A stretch of 64,000 bases of DNA from Micromonospora antibiotica (GTDB taxonomy: Bacteria; Actinomycetota; Actinomycetes; Mycobacteriales; Micromonosporaceae), in contig NZ_JAGFWR010000002.1 of NCBI RefSeq assembly GCF_017599305.1, positions 1 to 64,000 of the forward strand. Reading direction: 5' to 3'. The stretch's first letter is position 1. Each line of letters opens with the position of its first letter. This document shows, piece after piece, positions 33,456 through 42,172 of the stretch. The notes under the pieces are model-generated. The model made no database searches. It was not told the origin of the DNA and saw only the letters and a program-made list of their open reading frames with translations. Position numbers and translations under genes: made by a program.

Positions 33456-34639
33456 CCGGGGGCCGGATTCCGGTGGGGGAGCGGTTCCGGGGCTTCCGCG
33501 CCCGGCTCGCCGCCGACGGTGTGTTCCGGCCGCAGCGCTCCTCGGTACGGCTCGGCCACGGCCCGAAGGTCGGTGCCGGACCGGCCGAGGGTGCGCCCCC
33601 GGCCGGTGCCCCGGGTTCGGCCGACGCGCCGGTGCCGCCCCGGGACGTGCCGTCGGTGGCGCGGCGGCGTGGCCGGGGTGGGCGCGGCGGCGAGGAGCTG
33701 CGCGTCCCGGAGGCGGAGTTCACCTCCTACTACGGCCGGCCGATCCTCAAGGCCCCGGTGTGGCGGTGGGACATCGCCGCTTACCTGTTCACCGGTGGGC
33801 TGGCCGCCGGGTCGTCGCTGCTGGCCGCCGGGGGGCAGCTCACCGGCCGGCCGGCGTTGCGGCGGGCCGGCCGGGTCACCGCGTTGGGTGCGGTCACCGC
33901 CAGCGCGTACTTCCTGGTCAACGACCTGGGCCGGCCGGCCCGGTTCCACCACATGCTGCGGGTGGCGAAACCGACCTCGCCGATGTCGGTGGGCACCTGG
34001 ATCCTCACCGCGTACGGCCCGGCCGCCGGGCTCGCCGCCGTCGCCGAGGCCGCACCGCTGCTGCCGGGGCGTGGCGTGTTCTCCCCGGTCCGTCGACTGC
34101 TGCCGCCGGCCGGGCAGGTCGCCGGGCTGGCCGCCGCCGCCGTCGCGCCCGCGCTGGCCACGTACACCGGGGTGCTGCTGGCCGGGACGGCGGTGCCGTC
34201 CTGGCATGAGGCGTACCCGGAGCTGCCGACCATCTTCGCGGGCAGCGCGCTGGCCAGCGGCGCCGGTGTGGGGTTGCTCGCCGCGCCCTGCGCCCAGGCC
34301 GGGCCGGCCCGCCGGATGGCGGTGGCCGGGGCCGCCCTGGAACTGTGGGGTGCGCACTCGGTGGAAACCCGGCTGGGCCTGCTCAGTGAGCCCTACCGGC
34401 TGGGTAGGGCGGGTCGCCTGCTGCGCGCGGGTCGCCTGCTCACCGCCGCCGGGGTGGTCGGGGCGCTGGCCGGCCGGCGCAGCCGGGTGGTGTCCGCGTT
34501 GTCCGGCACCGCGCTGCTGGCCGCTTCGGTGGCCACCCGGTTCGGCATCTTCCACGGCGGGGTGGCCTCGGCGCGGGACCCGAAGTACACGGTCCTGCCG
34601 CAGCGGGAACGGATCCGTCGCCGGTCGGAGCAGGTCTGA
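33452..34639 (+). CDS. fdhC: Formate dehydrogenase membrane subunit, NrfD/PsrC type
   Basis: Quinone-reducing membrane anchor of the NrfD family, instead of the cytochrome b556 used by E. coli FdnI. The 395-residue protein has a hydrophilic N-terminal part (about 1-85, with a Pro/Ala/Arg-rich stretch), the motif FTSYYGRPILKAPVWRWDIAAYLFTGGLAAGSS, then about eight membrane helices, including VNDLGRPARFHHMLRV and PMSVGTWIL, both typical of NrfD. It ends KYTVLPQRERIRRR. GTG start overlaps the fdhB stop. Acting with FdhAB it would deliver formate electrons to menaquinone from the cytoplasmic side (inference from the missing Tat signal). Confidence 0.9.
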   Translation: MTGGRIPVGERFRGFRARLAADGVFRPQRSSVRLGHGPKVGAGPAEGAPPAGAPGSADAPVPPRDVPSVARRRGRGGRGGEELRVPEAEFTSYYGRPILKAPVWRWDIAAYLFTGGLAAGSSLLAAGGQLTGRPALRRAGRVTALGAVTASAYFLVNDLGRPARFHHMLRVAKPTSPMSVGTWILTAYGPAAGLAAVAEAAPLLPGRGVFSPVRRLLPPAGQVAGLAAAAVAPALATYTGVLLAGTAVPSWHEAYPELPTIFAGSALASGAGVGLLAAPCAQAGPARRMAVAGAALELWGAHSVETRLGLLSEPYRLGRAGRLLRAGRLLTAAGVVGALAGRRSRVVSALSGTALLAASVATRFGIFHGGVASARDPKYTVLPQRERIRRRSEQV

Positions 34640-34684
34640 CACCTCACCGCGCCGTCAGGGTGGTGCTGTGGTTGACTCGGGGGC

Positions 34685-34780
34685 GGAGGCGTTCAGGCGG
34701 CTGGTGCCCCTCCCAGCCTTCAAAGCTGGTGTGGTCCGGGATCCGGGCCAGGCGGGTTCGATTCCCGTCCGTCTCCGCCA
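34685..34780 (+). tRNA. selC: tRNA-Sec (anticodon TCA)
   Basis: Selenocysteine tRNA, 96 bases including CCA. The anticodon stem CCAGC/GCTGG encloses CTTCAAA with anticodon TCA at 34720-34722. The T-arm is GCGGG-TTCGATT-CCCGT, directly followed by an 8-base acceptor strand CCGTCTCC, then G and an encoded CCA, exactly the E. coli SelC arrangement. Seven of eight acceptor pairs form. A long variable arm (about 34731-34749) pairs 7-8 bp. The D-arm pairing is less clear to me. Lies between fdhC and selA, 45 bases after fdhC. Confidence 0.93.
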
Positions 34781-34802
34781 ACCACCGGGGGAGCTGACAG
34801 GC

Positions 34803-36101
34803 ATGGGCGAGGCGGCGGTCGATCCGCGACGGCGGGTGCCGCGTACCGACGTGCTGTTGGCCGATCCGGCGGTGGCCGCCGCGGTGGCCACCCTCGGCCG
34901 GGCCCGGGTGAAGGCCGCCGTCGCCCGCGCCCAGCAGCGGGTCCGGCACGGTGAGATCACCCCCGACGAGGTACGCGACGCCGTCCTCTCCGACCTGCCC
35001 GCCCCCGGGCCCCGGGCGGTGCTCAACGCCACCGGGGTGGTGCTGCACACCAACCTCGGGCGGGCCCCGCTGTCCCCGGCCGCCGTCGACGCGCTGGTCG
35101 CCGCCGCCGGCTGCACCGACGTGGAACTGGACCTCGGCACCGGTCGGCGGGCCCGCCGGGGCCGCGACACGTTGGCCGCGCTGGCCGCCGCGGTGCCCGA
35201 CGCCGCCGCCGTGCACGTGGTCAACAACGGCGCGGCGGCCCTGGTGCTCGCCGCGACCGCGTTGGCCGCCGGCCGGGAGATCGTGGTCAGCCGGGGTGAA
35301 CTGGTGGAGATCGGCGACGGGTTCCGCCTGCCCGACCTGCTGGCCAGCACCGGCGCCCGCCTGCGCGAGGTCGGTACGACCAACCGCACCACCCGCGACG
35401 ACTACGCCCGTGCGGTCGGTCCGGACACGGGTTTCGTGCTCAAGGTGCACCCGTCCAACTTCGTCGTCACCGGGTTCACCTCGGCCGTCGGCGTCGGTGA
35501 CCTGGCCACCCTCGGGGTGCCGGTGGTGGCCGACATCGGTTCCGGTCTGCTCACCGCCGACCCGCTGCTGCCCGCCGAGCCGGACGCCGCGGGCACCCTG
35601 CGCGCCGGGGCGCACCTGGTCACCGCCAGCGGCGACAAGCTCCTCGGTGGCCCGCAGGCCGGGCTGCTGCTCGGCGACGCCGACCTGGTCGACCGGTTGC
35701 GCCGGCACCCGCTGGCCCGGGCGCTGCGGGTGGACAAGCTGACCCTCGCCGCGTTGGCGGCCACCCTGCACGGGCCGACCACCCCGACCCGGGCCGCCCT
35801 GCACGCCGACCCGGCCGTGCTGCGGGACCGCTGCGAACGGCTGCGCGACGCCCTCGGCGCCGAGGGACACAAGGCCGAGGTGGTGCCCAGCGTCGCCGTC
35901 GTCGGTGGCGGCGGCGCCCCGGGCGTCGAGCTGGACTCGTGGGCGCTGAGCCTGCCCGAGCGGTACGCCGTCGCCCTGCGGCAGGGTGACCCGCCGGTGC
36001 TGGGCCGGGTGGTCCGGGGCCGGCTGCTGCTGGACCTGCGCTGCGTACCCGCCGACGCCGACGACACGGTGCGCGACGTGGTGCTGCGGGTGGCCGACTG
36101 A
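34803..36101 (+). CDS. selA: L-seryl-tRNA(Sec) selenium transferase
   Basis: PLP enzyme that converts seryl-tRNA(Sec) to selenocysteyl-tRNA(Sec) with selenophosphate. The 432-residue protein begins RRRVPRTDVLLADP, has the family block NATGVVLHTNLGRAPLS (75-91), NNGAAAL and the PLP lysine Lys279 in SGDKLLGGPQAG. Length is close to E. coli SelA (463). ATG at 34803 with GGGGGAG upstream, 23 bases after the tRNA-Sec CCA; it may be made on the same transcript. One base separates its stop from selB. Confidence 0.95.
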   Translation: MGEAAVDPRRRVPRTDVLLADPAVAAAVATLGRARVKAAVARAQQRVRHGEITPDEVRDAVLSDLPAPGPRAVLNATGVVLHTNLGRAPLSPAAVDALVAAAGCTDVELDLGTGRRARRGRDTLAALAAAVPDAAAVHVVNNGAAALVLAATALAAGREIVVSRGELVEIGDGFRLPDLLASTGARLREVGTTNRTTRDDYARAVGPDTGFVLKVHPSNFVVTGFTSAVGVGDLATLGVPVVADIGSGLLTADPLLPAEPDAAGTLRAGAHLVTASGDKLLGGPQAGLLLGDADLVDRLRRHPLARALRVDKLTLAALAATLHGPTTPTRAALHADPAVLRDRCERLRDALGAEGHKAEVVPSVAVVGGGGAPGVELDSWALSLPERYAVALRQGDPPVLGRVVRGRLLLDLRCVPADADDTVRDVVLRVAD

Positions 36102-36102
36102 G

Positions 36103-37863
36103 ATGCACGTCGTCGCGACCGCCGGGCACGTCGACCACGGCAAGTCCACCCTGGTCCGGGCGTTGACCGGGATGGAACCGGACCGGTGGGCCGAGGAACG
36201 CCGCCGGGGGATGACCATCGACCTCGGCTTCGCCTGGACCGCCCTGCCCACCGGTGACACGGTCGCGTTCGTCGACGTGCCCGGGCACGAACGGTTCGTG
36301 CCGAACATGCTCGCCGGGGTGGGGCCGGTGCCGGCGGCGCTGGTGGTGGTCGCCGCCGACGAGGGCTGGATGCCGCAGTCGGCCGAGCACCTGGCCGCCC
36401 TGCACGCCCTCGGGGTGTCCCACGGGCTGCTGGTGGTGACCCGGGCGGACCTGGCCGACCCGGGGCCGGCGGCGGCGCAGGCCCGTGCGCGGCTCGCCGC
36501 GACGTCGCTGGGCGCGGTCGAGTCGGTGGCGGTCAGCGCCGTCACCGGTGTCGGCCTGCCCGAGCTGCGCGCCGCCCTGGGCCGGTTGGTGGCCCGGCTG
36601 CCCCCGCCGCGCACCGACGGGCCGGTGCGGCTGTGGATCGACCGGGCGTTCACCATCCGGGGCAGCGGCACGGTGGTCACCGGCACCCTCGGCGGTGGTG
36701 AGCTGCACGTCGGTGACCAGGTGGCGCTCGCCACCACCGGCGAACCGGTCCGGGTCCGGGGCCTGCACCGGCTCGGGACGGCCGCGTCTCGGGTCGCCGC
36801 GGTGGCCCGGGTGGCGGTCAACCTGCGCGGGGTGCCCCGGGACCGGCTCGGCCGGGGCGACGCCCTGCTCACCCCCGGTGAGTTCCACCGGACCGACCTG
36901 CTCGACGTGCGGTTGGCCGGCGACCCGGTAGGTGACCTGCCGGTCACGCTGACCCTGCACGTCGGGTCGGCGGCCGTGCCGGCGCGGGTCCGTCCGCTCG
37001 GTGCGGACACCGTGCGGTTGCGGCTGGCCCGTCCGTTGCCGCTGCTGATCGGGGACCGGGCGTTGCTGCGCGATCCGGGACGGCACCACGTCTGCGGTGG
37101 CGTGACCGTGCTGGACGTGGCACCGCCACCGTTGAGCCGACGCGGTGCCGCCGCCGCCCGCGCGACCGTCCTCACCGACCTGGACGGGCAGCCCGACCTG
37201 GCGGGGGAGCTGCGCCGCCGCCGGCTCGTCCGGGCCGGTGAGCTGACCCGGATGGGAGTCACCGGCGCAGTCGCCCCGGTCGCCGGGGACTGGCTGGCCG
37301 ACCCCGGGCACTGGCGGTGGCTGGGCGGACGACTGGTCGAGGAGGTGACCGCCTGGGTGGCCGCGCACCCGTTGGAGGCGGGCGCCCCGGTGGAGGCGCT
37401 GCGGCAGCGCCTCGGCCTACCCGACCGGGCCCTGGTGGAGGCGTTGGTCCGGCCGCCGTTGACGCTGCGGGCCGGCCGGATCGGCACCGGGGCGTCCGGC
37501 GGCCTACCCGAGCCGGTGGCCCGCGCGGTCGACCGGGTCCGCAGCGAGTACGCCACCCACCCGTTCCGCGCGCCGCAGGCCGACCGGCTGGCCGCGCTGG
37601 GCCTCGGCCCCCGGGAGGTCGGTGCGGCCGTACGGGCCGGTGCGTTGCTGCGGCTGGCGGACAACGTGGTGCTGCTGCCCGACGCGGCCGACGAGGCGGT
37701 GCGGGTCCTCGCCCGGCTGCCGCAGCCGTTCACCCTCAGCGCCGCCCGGCAGGCCCTGGACACCACCCGTCGGGTGGCGGTGCCGCTGCTGGAGCTGCTG
37801 GACCGCCGTGGGGTGACCCGCCGGTTGCCTGACGACGCCCGCGAGGTGACCGGGACGGGGTGA
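36103..37863 (+). CDS. selB: Selenocysteine-specific elongation factor
   Basis: GTPase that delivers Sec-tRNA to the ribosome at UGA by binding the SECIS hairpin. The 586-residue protein has the P-loop GHVDHGKS (8-15), the switch II DVPGHE, a VTRADL in place of NKxD, EF-Tu-like domains 2 and 3, and a C-terminal half with winged-helix repeats (about 390-586) that bind SECIS. ATG one base after the selA stop, so strongly coupled. The NKxD change to TRAD is typical of SelB-type variation in actinobacteria as far as I can judge. Confidence 0.94.
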   Translation: MHVVATAGHVDHGKSTLVRALTGMEPDRWAEERRRGMTIDLGFAWTALPTGDTVAFVDVPGHERFVPNMLAGVGPVPAALVVVAADEGWMPQSAEHLAALHALGVSHGLLVVTRADLADPGPAAAQARARLAATSLGAVESVAVSAVTGVGLPELRAALGRLVARLPPPRTDGPVRLWIDRAFTIRGSGTVVTGTLGGGELHVGDQVALATTGEPVRVRGLHRLGTAASRVAAVARVAVNLRGVPRDRLGRGDALLTPGEFHRTDLLDVRLAGDPVGDLPVTLTLHVGSAAVPARVRPLGADTVRLRLARPLPLLIGDRALLRDPGRHHVCGGVTVLDVAPPPLSRRGAAAARATVLTDLDGQPDLAGELRRRRLVRAGELTRMGVTGAVAPVAGDWLADPGHWRWLGGRLVEEVTAWVAAHPLEAGAPVEALRQRLGLPDRALVEALVRPPLTLRAGRIGTGASGGLPEPVARAVDRVRSEYATHPFRAPQADRLAALGLGPREVGAAVRAGALLRLADNVVLLPDAADEAVRVLARLPQPFTLSAARQALDTTRRVAVPLLELLDRRGVTRRLPDDAREVTGTG

Positions 37864-38022
37864 CCGGCGGGCCGGGCCCGCCGGCAGCCGGCGGTGTTCC
37901 CCGTCGACACCGGTGCCGGGGCGGTGGCCCTGCCCCGACGGTGGGGCTGAACCTGCCCCCGCCGGCCGGCCGGAGGGACCGGGCACACCGGCGAACCGCC
38001 CTCCGGGTGGCTCCGGGTCGCC

Positions 38023-38028
38023 TACCGT
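38023..38028 (+). promoter_or_regulatory. -10 box of 65-residue gene
   Basis: TACCGT 7 bases before the ATG at 38036. Confidence 0.4.
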
Positions 38029-38035
38029 GACGCCC

Positions 38036-38233
38036 ATGGACCCTTCGGCGGTCTGGCGGGACCGGAACCATCGCTGGCGGATCGAGGCGTACCGGGCCCC
38101 GGACCTGCGGTTCGCCATCTTCGCCACCAACGGCCCCACCGAGAGTGCGCCGCTGTGGTTGTTCGGCATGGCCGCGTTGGCCCGCTGGTTGATGACCCAC
38201 GCCATCTCCCTGGACGACCTGGAGACCGACTGA
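38036..38233 (+). CDS. Small hypothetical protein
   Basis: A 65-residue protein, MDPSAVWRDRNHRWRIEAYRAP..., with a mixed beta-alpha look and a C-terminal amphipathic helix (LFGMAALARWLMTHA). No recognised family. The leaderless -10 box and codon-like composition support it as a gene. It follows selB by 172 bases, so it is probably a separate unit. Confidence 0.55.
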   Translation: MDPSAVWRDRNHRWRIEAYRAPDLRFAIFATNGPTESAPLWLFGMAALARWLMTHAISLDDLETD

Positions 38234-38375
38234 CCGGGCGGACCCATCCCGCCCCGGCGGTCGGCGCGGTGGACCCGCCCGGTCCGTCGGCGTCGCCCGG
38301 AAGAGGGAACCGGGTCCGATCGCCCGGCCCGGCGGGGCGGGTGCTCGTACCGTGCGGGGCGTGAAGGACCGAGGA

Positions 38376-38552
38376 ATGCGGACGTTTCTGGCGGTGGTCG
38401 CCGGCCTCGCGGTGATCTACTTCGGGGTGACCGGGCGGAGCTCCACCGAGGACGGCGGTGGGGTCTCCGGCGGGGTGGTGCTGTTGGCCCTGCTCGCCGC
38501 CGTGCTGGTGTGGTACCTGACCAAGCCGGCGGGCAACAAACCGGTCGACTGA
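38376..38552 (+). CDS. Small membrane protein
   Basis: A 58-residue protein with two predicted membrane helices (about 3-18 and 32-48: VVLLALLAAVLVWYLT) joined by a Gly/Ser/Asp loop, and a short polar tail. No family recognised. The ATG at 38376 follows AAGGACC at 8 bases; an in-frame GTG at 38361 would add five residues. Confidence 0.6.
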   Translation: MRTFLAVVAGLAVIYFGVTGRSSTEDGGGVSGGVVLLALLAAVLVWYLTKPAGNKPVD

Positions 38553-38639
38553 CCGCTGCCCCGGTGGGCACCGTGCGCCACCCGGCTCGTCCAGCACGAT
38601 CAACGTCGGCGGCGACGGGATCGCGGCGGGGGCGACCGG

Positions 38640-39296
38640 TCAGCGGGTCGCGGCGGCGGTGCGGGTCACCTCACCGGCCGACTCCTCCCCGAGGGCCACC
38701 CGGACCAGCGCCGACGCCAGCCGGCCGAAGTCCGGTTCGGCGACCAGCCCGGCCAACCCGTGCGGGTCGGCCGGTAGGCCGAGTCGTTTCGCGCCGGCCA
38801 GGGTGCGCCGGTCGGCGTACGGACGCACGTCCGGCCAGACCGTCTGCGCCTCCCGCAGGAAGATGTCCGCCCCGGTCGGGCCGATGCCGGGGAACTCGGT
38901 CAGCCGCCGTCGCAGCGCCGCCGGTTCGCCCCCGGCCTCCCGGTGCATCCGCCGCAGGTCACCGTGCCAGCGGTCCAGGCACAGGCGGGCCGCGGTGCCG
39001 AGCATCGTGGCGGTCCGCTCGTCGTAGCGGCGGTAGTGGCCGCGACCCAACGCGTCCACCCGGTCCTGCCATGGTGCCGCCTCCATCGCCTGCGGGGTGC
39101 GCCAGCCGGCGGCGAACAGTTCCCGGGCGGCGGCCACCGCCACCTGGGCCCGGATCCGGGTGCTCAGCAACGTGGTGAGCACCAGCAGTTGGTAGAGCGG
39201 GCCGGGCCGGTCGGCAAGCGCGATGCCGGCCTCCTCGGCGTAGGTGCGGCTCTGCCGGTCCAGCAGCGTCCGGGCCAGCCGTCGATCGTCCCCCAT
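38640..39296 (-). CDS. HhH-GPD family DNA glycosylase/endonuclease
   Basis: Base-excision repair protein of the endonuclease III superfamily, 218 residues. The helix-hairpin-helix is LTEFPGIGPTGADIFLREAQ and the catalytic Asp follows in VWPDVRPYADRR. The four-Cys [4Fe-4S] loop of endonuclease III is absent at the C-terminus, so it belongs to a cluster-less branch. Substrate base unknown. ATG 39296; a GTG directly before it is also possible. Confidence 0.85.
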   Translation of the reverse strand: MGDDRRLARTLLDRQSRTYAEEAGIALADRPGPLYQLLVLTTLLSTRIRAQVAVAAARELFAAGWRTPQAMEAAPWQDRVDALGRGHYRRYDERTATMLGTAARLCLDRWHGDLRRMHREAGGEPAALRRRLTEFPGIGPTGADIFLREAQTVWPDVRPYADRRTLAGAKRLGLPADPHGLAGLVAEPDFGRLASALVRVALGEESAGEVTRTAAATR

Positions 39297-39434
39297 CACC
39301 CGGTACTACCCGTCCTGCCGCAGCTCACCCCCGGCCCCCGGGGTCGACCTGCCGGGGCCCGCATGCGGGCCCCGGTGGCGGGTAACCGCTGCCGGGCGCG
39401 GAACACCGTGCCCCCACCCGGGAAGGAGACACCC

Positions 39435-39635
39435 GTGACGAACGTGCAGCAGCCTGAGATGCGCCGCAACGGGAACAACCCGACCGTGCAGGACAGCGCG
39501 GGGCCTCCCGCGACCGGACACCCCGCCAACCGGGGCACCTCGCGCGGTGACCGGGGCCGCCCGACACCCCGTGGCCAGGCGTCCCCGTACGGTCCGGGCG
39601 CGCAGACCGCCGACGACGACAGCGACCGGGGCTGA
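39435..39635 (+). CDS. Small polar hypothetical protein
   Basis: A 66-residue protein rich in Gly, Pro, Asn, Arg and Asp, likely disordered, with no motif. The GTG start has GGAAGGAG 7 bases upstream, a very good ribosome binding site, which is the main evidence that it is expressed. Confidence 0.6.
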   Translation: MTNVQQPEMRRNGNNPTVQDSAGPPATGHPANRGTSRGDRGRPTPRGQASPYGPGAQTADDDSDRG

Positions 39636-39679
39636 CCACCCCGACGGCGGGGCCCGTGCGGGTGCCGGCGTGCTGCCGT

Positions 39680-39718
39680 CACCGGGCCCGGTTCCACCCG
39701 GCCGGGCCGGGCCCGGTG
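39680..39718. terminator. Terminator between convergent genes
   Basis: 12-bp perfect stem CACCGGGCCCGG/CCGGGCCCGGTG, between the 66-residue gene and the universal stress protein gene. Confidence 0.65.
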
Positions 39719-39817
39719 CGTTGCGGAAGAGCCGTGATCGGATCGCCGTTCCTGTGGCGTGTCGTCCACGTTCCGGAGTCTGGTCACGCGCCGGGTCGGG
39801 TGTGCCCGGCGGTGCCG

Positions 39818-40699
39818 TCAGGTCGGGGTGCGGACCACGGCGACCGGGCAGGCGCTGTGGTGCAGCACCCGGTGGCTGACCGAGCCGAGCAGCAGGCCGC
39901 CCAGCTCGCCGTGACCCCGACCGCCGACCACCACCAGCTGTGCCCGGCGGGACGCCTCGGTGAGCGCGGCGACCGGCCGGGCGTGTACGGGCTCCCGGTC
40001 GACGGGCACGTCGGGGTGTCGTTCGGCGAGCCCGACGAGGCACCCGGCGAGCACGTCGTCCTCCTCGTCGCGCAGCCGGGACTCGTCGTACACCAGGGGT
40101 TGGATGTCGCCGGGGCGGGTGGAGGCCGGGTGGGTGTAGGCGTGCAGGGCCCGCAGTCGGACGCCCCGGGCGGACGCCTGCGCGGCGGCGAAGTCCACGG
40201 CCGCGCGGGAGGCCGGCGAGCCGTCGACCCCCACGACCACCGGGCCGTCGGGGTGTTCCTCGCCCCGGGCGACCAGGACCGGACAGTCGGCGTGCGTGGC
40301 GACCTGGATCGCCACCGAACCGACCAGCAGCGCGGTGAATCCGCCGAGGCCCCGGTCACCCAGCACGATGACCGCCGCGCCGGGTGTCTCGCCGAGCAGC
40401 ACCGCCGAGGCCTCACCGTCGATGATCTCTCCGGTCACCCGGACGCCGGGCTGCGCCGTGCGGGCTTCGGCCACGGCCGCCTCCACCAGGTTCTGTGCCT
40501 GCTGACGCAACCCGCCGCCGGGTGGGTTGCCGGCGAGCGGGTCGATCGGCACCCGCAGCAGCGGCCAGATGAAGCCGTGCACCACCCGCAGTGGCCGGTG
40601 CCCCCGCACCGCCTCGGTCGCGGCCAGCCGGACGGCGCGCAGCGCCGACTCCGAGCCGTCCACGCCCACCACGACCGCCGCGCCGTTCGCCGAGTTCAC
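39818..40699 (-). CDS. Tandem universal stress protein (UspA type)
   Basis: Cytoplasmic protein of 293 residues with two UspA domains (about 1-145 and 150-293). Each ends in the ATP-binding motif G-x2-G-x9-G-S: GDRGLGGFTALLVGSVA and GGRGHGELGGLLLGSVS. Each begins VVVGVDGS. Such proteins respond to stress or dormancy in actinobacteria. The GTG at 40699 is favoured because GGGAGG lies 8 bases before it; a GTG three codons upstream would overlap that site. Confidence 0.9.
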   Translation of the reverse strand: MNSANGAAVVVGVDGSESALRAVRLAATEAVRGHRPLRVVHGFIWPLLRVPIDPLAGNPPGGGLRQQAQNLVEAAVAEARTAQPGVRVTGEIIDGEASAVLLGETPGAAVIVLGDRGLGGFTALLVGSVAIQVATHADCPVLVARGEEHPDGPVVVGVDGSPASRAAVDFAAAQASARGVRLRALHAYTHPASTRPGDIQPLVYDESRLRDEEDDVLAGCLVGLAERHPDVPVDREPVHARPVAALTEASRRAQLVVVGGRGHGELGGLLLGSVSHRVLHHSACPVAVVRTPT

Positions 40700-40800
40700 C
40701 CCGCACACCTCCCGCCCGCGTCAGTATCACGGCCGGGCGGGGGTCGGTGGGGCGGAAACCGCCGACCCCGACCCGGCCGGTACGGCCGTCGGCGTCGGTC

Positions 40801-40818
40801 GGGTCGGGTCGGGTCGGG
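40801..40818 (+). repeat. (GGGTC) tandem repeat, G-quadruplex motif
   Basis: Four GGGTC units in a row, giving four G3 runs with TC loops, an ideal short-loop G-quadruplex pattern on the + strand. Intergenic, about 100 bases upstream of the phosphatase promoter box. Confidence 0.75.
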
Positions 40819-40908
40819 TCGAAGGAGGGTGTCGTCGGTTGCGGTGCGGCGGTGCGGGGGGCGGTCCCAGCCGTGGTGACCCCGGTCGGAACGGGGTCGA
40901 TCGCTCCG

Positions 40909-40914
40909 TATGAT
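40909..40914 (+). promoter_or_regulatory. -10 box of phosphatase gene
   Basis: TATGAT, about 35 bases before the ATG at 40950; the leader carries TCGGAGGGAC. Confidence 0.5.
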
Positions 40915-40949
40915 GCTTGCCCTGTAGCAAGAATCTCGGAGGGACGATC

Positions 40950-42125
40950 ATGTCGGATGCGCTCGCAGCGATGTCGCGTGCGCTACGTGAGGCTCCACCC
41001 GACCAGGTGGTGGAGGCCGTCGACCGGGCCCTCCGGTCCGCCCTCGACGCGGTGCGGGTCGACGTGTTCCTGGCCGACTACCGGATCAGCGGGCTGTGGT
41101 CGGTGCTCGACCCGGAGCTGTCCGCCGGGTCCCTCAGCGGCCAGGGCGCGGCGCAACGCTGCTTCAGCGGCCAGCGACCGGTGCTCGACCCGCACGACGG
41201 TGGGCCCTTGCGGGTGTGGGCGCCGCTGACCGCGTGGGGGGAACGCCTGGGGGTGTTCCTGGTCGAGCTGGCCGGTGGTCCGGACCACCCGACCGTGGAC
41301 CTGATCGCCGACCTGGCCGTCGACCTGGCCACCACGTTGCGGGCCGCCGACCGGGAGACCGACCGCTACCGGCGTACGCGGCGTCGGGAGCGGCTGAGCA
41401 TGGCCGCCGAGATGCAGTGGGAGCTGTTGCCTGGGCGCAGCGTCACCAACGAGGCGTTCCTGCTGGCCGGGCAGCTCGAACCGGCGTACTCGGTGGGTGG
41501 CGACCACTTCGACTGGTCGGTCGACCCGGGGCGGCTCACCCTCACCGTCCTCAACGGGGCCGGGACCGGGTTGGCCGCCGCGATGCTCACCGCGCTCACG
41601 GTCAACGCCATCCGCAACGCGAGACGCTCGGGCGGTGGTCTGGTGGAGCAGGCCGAACTGGCCTCGGACACCCTGTTCTACCAGCATCGCGGGCAGCGGC
41701 ACGTGGCGACGTTGCTGCTGTCGGTGGACACCGCCACCGGTCGCGCGCGGGCGGTCGACGCCGGTTCGCCGCGGGTGCTGCGGCTGCGGGGGAGCACCAT
41801 CGAACGGATCGCCCTGGAGCCGCAGCTGCCGTTGGGGATGTTCGCCGAGACCCGCTACACGGTCCAGGAGTTCGACCTGCTGCCCGGTGACCGGCTCTTC
41901 GTGGTCAGCGACGGCGTGTACGACGCGCAGCCGGGCGGCCAGGAGGCATACGGTGAGCGGGCCATGGCCCGGTCGATGCGGTCGACGCGGCTGCAACCGG
42001 CGACGGAGGCGGTCGGTACGGTGATGCGCGAGCTGTTCGCATATCATGCCGACACTGATCTCCGTGACGACGCCGTCGTGGTGTGCCTGGACTGGTGCGG
42101 TCCGGGCGGGTGGCGCGCTCGGTGA
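40950..42125 (+). CDS. SpoIIE/RsbU-type PP2C phosphatase
   Basis: A 391-residue protein: an N-terminal GAF-like sensor (about 15-135), a helical linker (RETDRYRRTRRRERLSMAAEMQWELLPG), and a SpoIIE-type phosphatase domain. Members dephosphorylate anti-anti-sigma factors. Metal motifs seen are GGDHFDW, SDGVYD and the final DDAVVVCLDW. Oddity: the motif normally GDxxGHG reads LNGAGTG, with Asn instead of the metal-binding Asp, which may lower or abolish activity. Start ATG with GGAGGGACG upstream. The next gene (marR) lies immediately downstream. Confidence 0.85.
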   Translation: MSDALAAMSRALREAPPDQVVEAVDRALRSALDAVRVDVFLADYRISGLWSVLDPELSAGSLSGQGAAQRCFSGQRPVLDPHDGGPLRVWAPLTAWGERLGVFLVELAGGPDHPTVDLIADLAVDLATTLRAADRETDRYRRTRRRERLSMAAEMQWELLPGRSVTNEAFLLAGQLEPAYSVGGDHFDWSVDPGRLTLTVLNGAGTGLAAAMLTALTVNAIRNARRSGGGLVEQAELASDTLFYQHRGQRHVATLLLSVDTATGRARAVDAGSPRVLRLRGSTIERIALEPQLPLGMFAETRYTVQEFDLLPGDRLFVVSDGVYDAQPGGQEAYGERAMARSMRSTRLQPATEAVGTVMRELFAYHADTDLRDDAVVVCLDWCGPGGWRAR

Positions 42126-42172
42126 TCGGTCGTCAGCGACACACGACAGCGGAGAATCGCAGGGGACAGCGG

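Noticed and set aside
33519..36101. An 860-residue protein reading through fdhC, tRNA-Sec and selA
   Set aside because: The first half is an antisense-like shifted frame of fdhC and crosses the tRNA gene; SelA motifs start only after ATG 34803.
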